Source: Paludibacter sp. UBA5753 (GTDB taxonomy: Bacteria; Bacteroidota; Bacteroidia; Bacteroidales; Paludibacteraceae). From it: a DNA stretch of 18,866 nucleotides. Under the pieces are notes generated by a model. That model saw only the letters and a program-made list of their open reading frames with translations. It ran no database searches and was not told the origin of the DNA. The stretch spans positions 77,014 to 95,879 of the forward strand of contig DIFH01000146.1 in NCBI GenBank assembly GCA_002427615.1, written 5' to 3'. Below are positions 16,387-18,866 of the stretch, one piece after another (the stretch's first letter is position 1; each line of letters starts with the position of its first letter). Both the position numbers and the translations under genes were made by a program.

Positions 16387-16416
16387 TTGAAAATGCTTGA
16401 GAATCTAATATTTTTG
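16387..16416 (+). promoter_or_regulatory. Plus-strand promoter P1 upstream of the noncoding region
   Basis: TTG at 16387-16389, 19 nt, then TATTTTTG at 16409-16416 fit the Bacteroidota consensus. Transcription would begin near 16423 and diverge from the HAD gene. Confidence 0.6.
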
Positions 16417-16442
16417 CAGTCGATTCAAAACACACAGAAAAA

Positions 16443-16514
16443 ATGAAAATCCAAAGGCGCAGTAAAAATAACAGGTGGCGTTTTGAAAAGTATGATACAT
16501 TAAAGTCTTATTAA
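16443..16514 (+). CDS. Possible 23-residue basic peptide
   Basis: A frame beginning MKIQRRSKNNRWRF sits about 20 nt after the predicted P1 start site, with an A-rich stretch directly before its ATG, as usual for this phylum. It is short and lysine/arginine-rich and I recognise no relatives. It could equally be chance or part of an RNA leader. Confidence 0.2.
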   Translation: MKIQRRSKNNRWRFEKYDTLKSY

Positions 16515-16591
16515 CAGGCATACTATAATAGTATTAGGCGATAATTTAGTCATTATTATTCTTGATAAGATTGAATAAATGGCGCTTGTAA

Positions 16592-16822
16592 GAAAACGTC
16601 CATCTCTGCATTGCACTATTTAAGGCGGAACAATATGTTTATAGTATCGCTATTGATTATGCCGGAGAAACTGGAATGTTGGATATATTGGTGATTGATC
16701 AATGGCAGACAAATGCAATCTGGAATAATAATTATCAACAGTCAATCTTAAAATATAATGATAACCAGATTATTATCCTGTTCATAAGTCCTGTTGAAAA
16801 GTTGTTTACAACAACAGGCTAA
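16592..16822 (+). pseudogene. Open frame without a proper start, possible gene remnant
   Basis: A 76-codon frame runs from a stop at 16589 to a stop at 16820 and encodes a protein-like stretch (YSIAIDYAGETGMLDILVID in the middle). Its first ATG is only at 16676. A short frame MALVRKRPSLH (ATG at 16579) overlaps it in another phase, so one frameshift would join them. I recognise no family. The same DNA also holds paired arms (AATCTGG 16717-16723 with CCAGATT 16765-16771), so an RNA explanation is possible. Confidence 0.2.
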
Positions 16823-16827
16823 AATAC

Positions 16828-16859
16828 TTGCAAATCATATATCTAATGCGTTATATTTG
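16828..16859 (+). promoter_or_regulatory. Promoter P2 of the candidate large RNA
   Basis: TTG at 16828-16830, a 21-nt spacer and TATATTTG at 16852-16859 match the consensus. The predicted start, near 16866, coincides with the first hairpin of the structured region. Confidence 0.75.
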
Positions 16860-16865
16860 CAACAT

Positions 16866-18265
16866 GAGTTTCGACTCAAAACATGAAATGATATGTTGAG
16901 ACGTTCTTTGAAATACTGATACATCAAAAAAAGTCAATAGTTAAATACCGAATGCAAATTCAAAGCTGCAATTCTGTTTTATGTAAAGAACGAACTGACT
17001 GTTAAGACAAGTTATCTCCGATATTGTTTACGCAAGTGAGCAATGAGATGCATAGCAATGCTAATAGTTTTACGGTCTCTGGCAAAAACAGATTTCGCTG
17101 TGAATTAGACTCTATAAATATAATTATGATGCGTTTGAATAAAACGCAACCTCGTCTCTCTCGGGACAGGCAAGCCGGGTAGTCGGGATGGAAATTCAGA
17201 AAAAAGTAATTCGTTACTTCCATTCGTTTCCAGTCGCAAAAGTGAAAAACAGCAATGTTTTGAATTGGTGCGACGAACAGTCCAGGACGAACAGTACAAA
17301 AAAATTAAAAGTCGCGGCAGTACAGTATTTAATATAAATGAGTTTATAATTGAACGAATTTTATTTCTTGGTAATAAAATACCAACCGAGTAAAAAAGTC
17401 AAGAGTAAAAAAGCTGTATAGGTATAAACTTGATAGCAGTGTTAAGAATATACCGGAAAGATGAAGCTAATGAAATCAGCTAATCTGAATGCAAAAACCC
17501 GATACCGGAACAGCCGAAGAGCCGAAACCCCTCCTAAAAAGGGATGAAGGTTTGACAAGCATGAAAGGAGGAAGGTTGCCGGAGTAGCAAAGGCGGATGG
17601 TTTCCATTCAAATTTGCAAAACCGTAAAAAGCCTCAGAGAAGCGATGATTTTCAGGGTAATCCTAAGTTGATGACCTATCTGCAAAGAAAAAGTCATTAT
17701 CCGCGGATTCGAAGCTATGCAAGTAGCGGTAAGCTTTGAACGTCGAAATGAGATCATACAGAATTTCATCCGAAAATAGTTTCGTTGTTCAACAATGAAA
17801 GTATATATGCAGAATTTCAATTTCTATTGACTGGTGATTTGAGCGCTTTGAAAAGGAGTGATTTAAAGTGAATCCGTAAAAGGATGAGCCATTGAAACAC
17901 TTGCTTTGCAGCAACAGGATTTAAAATTAAATGAGAAATCGTTTGAAATTGAAACCTGATACAATCAGGACATTGTCAACCCGCAGTTTTGTAAAAAACA
18001 GGATACAATCAGCCAGATTTAGTAAAGTAAAAAACTATTCAGGGACAGAGATGGCTGCAAGACGCTATCCGGCACAGGAGCGAATGGAAAGACTGGCAAC
18101 AGTACGGAAAATCAATCTGAAACGGAAAGATACAGCAGCAGTAAGCAAGGTAAAACCCAGCTTATTAAAACATTTCCAAATCAAACTCATGGTGGTATAA
18201 TCAGTACACAAAGATATTAACATATTATTCATGTTCAAAGAGGGCGCTGTAAAAGGCGCCCTCTT
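16866..18265 (+). ncRNA. Candidate large structured noncoding RNA, class unknown
   Basis: A promoter at one end and a hairpin terminator at the other bound about 1.4 kb with no credible gene. Perfect short-loop hairpins are frequent: TGAGT-TTCG-ACTCA (16865), AAGTAA-TTCG-TTACTT (17204), TGCGTTT/AAACGCA (17130-17148), TTGGTA/TACCAA (17368-17385), GGTATA/TATACC (17421-17454), ATGAC/GTCAT (17671-17697), CGAAA/TTTCG (17771-17784), TTGC/GCAA (17901-17914), CCTGAT/ATCAGG (17955-17969), GTTTT/AAAAC (17986-17999), ACTG-GCAA-CAGT (18092-18103), TAAGC/GCTTA (about 18142-18165). UUCG and GNRA loops are typical of stable RNAs. The two ends can pair in nested helices. The longest plus frame (17931-18200, 89 codons) is extremely Lys/Arg-rich and overlaps several hairpins, so I do not call it. 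I cannot place the RNA in GOLLD, ROOL, OLE, HEARO or group II introns by eye. No expression data support it. Confidence 0.6.
16903..16911 (+). promoter_or_regulatory. boxA-like antitermination motif
   Basis: GTTCTTTGA lies about 40 nt after the predicted P2 start. It resembles the boxA element of Bacteroidota rRNA leaders, which binds NusB-NusE to protect untranslated RNA from Rho. The same bases are perfectly complementary to AAAGAACG at 16985-16992, so it could be just a helix arm. Confidence 0.4.
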
Positions 18266-18270
18266 ACTGT
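18238..18270 (+). terminator. Terminator of the candidate large RNA
   Basis: AAGAGGGCGC (18238-18247) pairs over 10 bp with GCGCCCTCTT (18256-18265) around an 8-nt loop, followed by ACTGTTT. The GC-rich stem stands out in AT-rich surroundings. The T tract is interrupted, so termination strength is uncertain. Confidence 0.75.
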
Positions 18271-18866
18271 TTAATAAAATACCTACTCCCGCTTTTCAGC
18301 TCGATACTTTATTAACTTTAACCTGCCTTCCTCCTGTGTCGGACAAGAGAATCTTTTAACTTCAATATAAAACAGTTACAAACTGAACTGATTTTCAGTC
18401 CAAGTCTCCGTTTCGCTCAGAACCTGAACTATCCAATTTTATTCATTTAATAAACTTGGAATAATAGAGGAGAGACAAACACATACATAAAAACACAAAA
18501 GAACAAACAATTCAGAAAACAAACTCGGAATCTTAATTCTTCTTTAACAGATTAGAAAGTTTTATATCTATCACGTCCCTACTGGACTTTGTATGTCGGA
18601 ATTATGCTTGTTTTTTTACCACTATCAAAGTTCGACGAGCTTAAAAAAGTGCCGTAGGCGCGAGCATATTGGTAAAACAGGACGACAAATAACCCTTAAA
18701 GTCCCGGAGGGACGACATATAATTAAGGTCTGCTGAAAAAGTATAATAAGTCTGATAAATAGTAATTTATAGTAATTTTTTAGGTGTAAATGTAAGTTTT
18801 TTGAATATAACTGACCATTTTCTTTTCACTACAATTTCTGCTTCTATTGAAAGATGTCCTGAAAGG
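18271..18866. other. Gene-free right edge
   Basis: No coding frame or RNA gene is supported here. It contains the REP-like palindromes listed separately and AT-rich sequence. A GGTCTGCTGAAAAAGT string at 18727 has a look I associate with insertion-sequence ends, but no partner end or transposase is in the window. Confidence 0.4.
18565..18723. repeat. Cluster of three REP-like palindromes
   Basis: Unit A (18649-18670, GTGCCGTAGGCGCGAGCATA) and unit B (18701-18721, GTCCCGGAGGGACGACATAT) are direct copies of a short palindrome with a shared CGA-CATAT tail. Unit C (18565-18590) is an inverted, more diverged copy: its minus strand reads AAAGTCCAGTAGGGACG. Such elements are typically dispersed in genomes that carry REP-associated transposases; none is seen here. 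Confidence 0.65.

Noticed and set aside
17002..17299. Minus-strand frames of 64-73 codons in the noncoding region
   Set aside because: They run against the promoter and terminator orientation, overlap hairpins and show no protein family features.
17188..17337. 49-codon frame starting MEIQKKVIRYF
   Set aside because: It is short, has no recognisable family, and its start overlaps a UUCG-loop stem and paired flanks. A chance frame is more likely.
17461..17547. 28-codon frame after a GGAAAG sequence
   Set aside because: The GGAAAG could mimic a ribosome binding site, but this phylum rarely relies on one. The frame is short and lies within folded sequence.
17931..18200. 89-codon plus-strand frame at the 3' end of the candidate RNA
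   Set aside because: It is extremely rich in Lys and Arg with almost no acidic residues, as expected from chance translation of purine-rich RNA. It contains perfect hairpins at 17955-17969, 17986-17999 and 18092-18103, and I recognise no family. It could be reconsidered if homologs conserve the frame.
16866..18265. Group II intron, retron or RNase P/tmRNA interpretation
   Set aside because: I find no domain V-like hairpin, no reverse transcriptase frame, and none of the conserved RNase P or tmRNA end sequences. A covariance-model search would settle it.
18727..18866. Possible insertion-sequence end at the right edge
   Set aside because: The GGTCTGCTGAAAAAGT string is only suggestive. No inverted partner, target duplication or transposase lies within the window.

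Overview
The window looks like a chromosomal segment of a member of the Bacteroidota, most likely order Bacteroidales. The evidence is the protein set (two rhomboids next to an HU gene, pdxJ-exbB-exbD-tonB facing nadK, a P-type porin) and repeated matches to the Bacteroidota sigma factor promoter (TTG, 19-21 nt, TAnnTTTG). Base composition is AT-rich, and start codons follow A-rich leaders rather than clear Shine-Dalgarno sequences. I cannot name the genus.

Left part (1-5.4 kb, minus strand). Reading right to left: two rhomboid proteases, a membrane-anchored endonuclease/exonuclease/phosphatase (EEP) protein, gcvH, purE, and then pgk, which has its own promoter and terminator. An HU gene (5733-6005) diverges from the rhomboids and ends in a perfect bidirectional hairpin.

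Middle (6.0-9.5 kb, minus strand). pdxJ, exbB, exbD, a TonB-like protein and a DJ-1/PfpI protein probably form one operon. It encodes an energy-transducing inner-membrane complex, with pyridoxal phosphate synthesis at the head. nadK (9986-10858) diverges from pdxJ. Between them sits a MITE-like inverted-repeat element, followed by the nadK promoter and a terminator-like leader hairpin. fmt (plus) converges with hisC-hisD (minus) at a shared bidirectional terminator. Upstream of hisD are a phosphate-selective-type porin and a HAD hydrolase, 25 nt apart.

Right part (16.3-18.9 kb). This 2.6 kb has no convincing protein gene. It carries two good plus-strand promoters and one strong hairpin terminator at 18238-18265. 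From the second promoter (16828-16859) to that terminator, about 1.4 kb, the sequence is dense in short perfect hairpins, including two UUCG-loop stems and one GCAA-loop stem. It also has a boxA-like motif near the 5' end, and its two ends can pair with each other in two nested helices. I read it as a large structured noncoding RNA of a class I cannot assign. It is the main candidate for something undescribed here. The last 600 nt hold REP-like palindromes and no gene.
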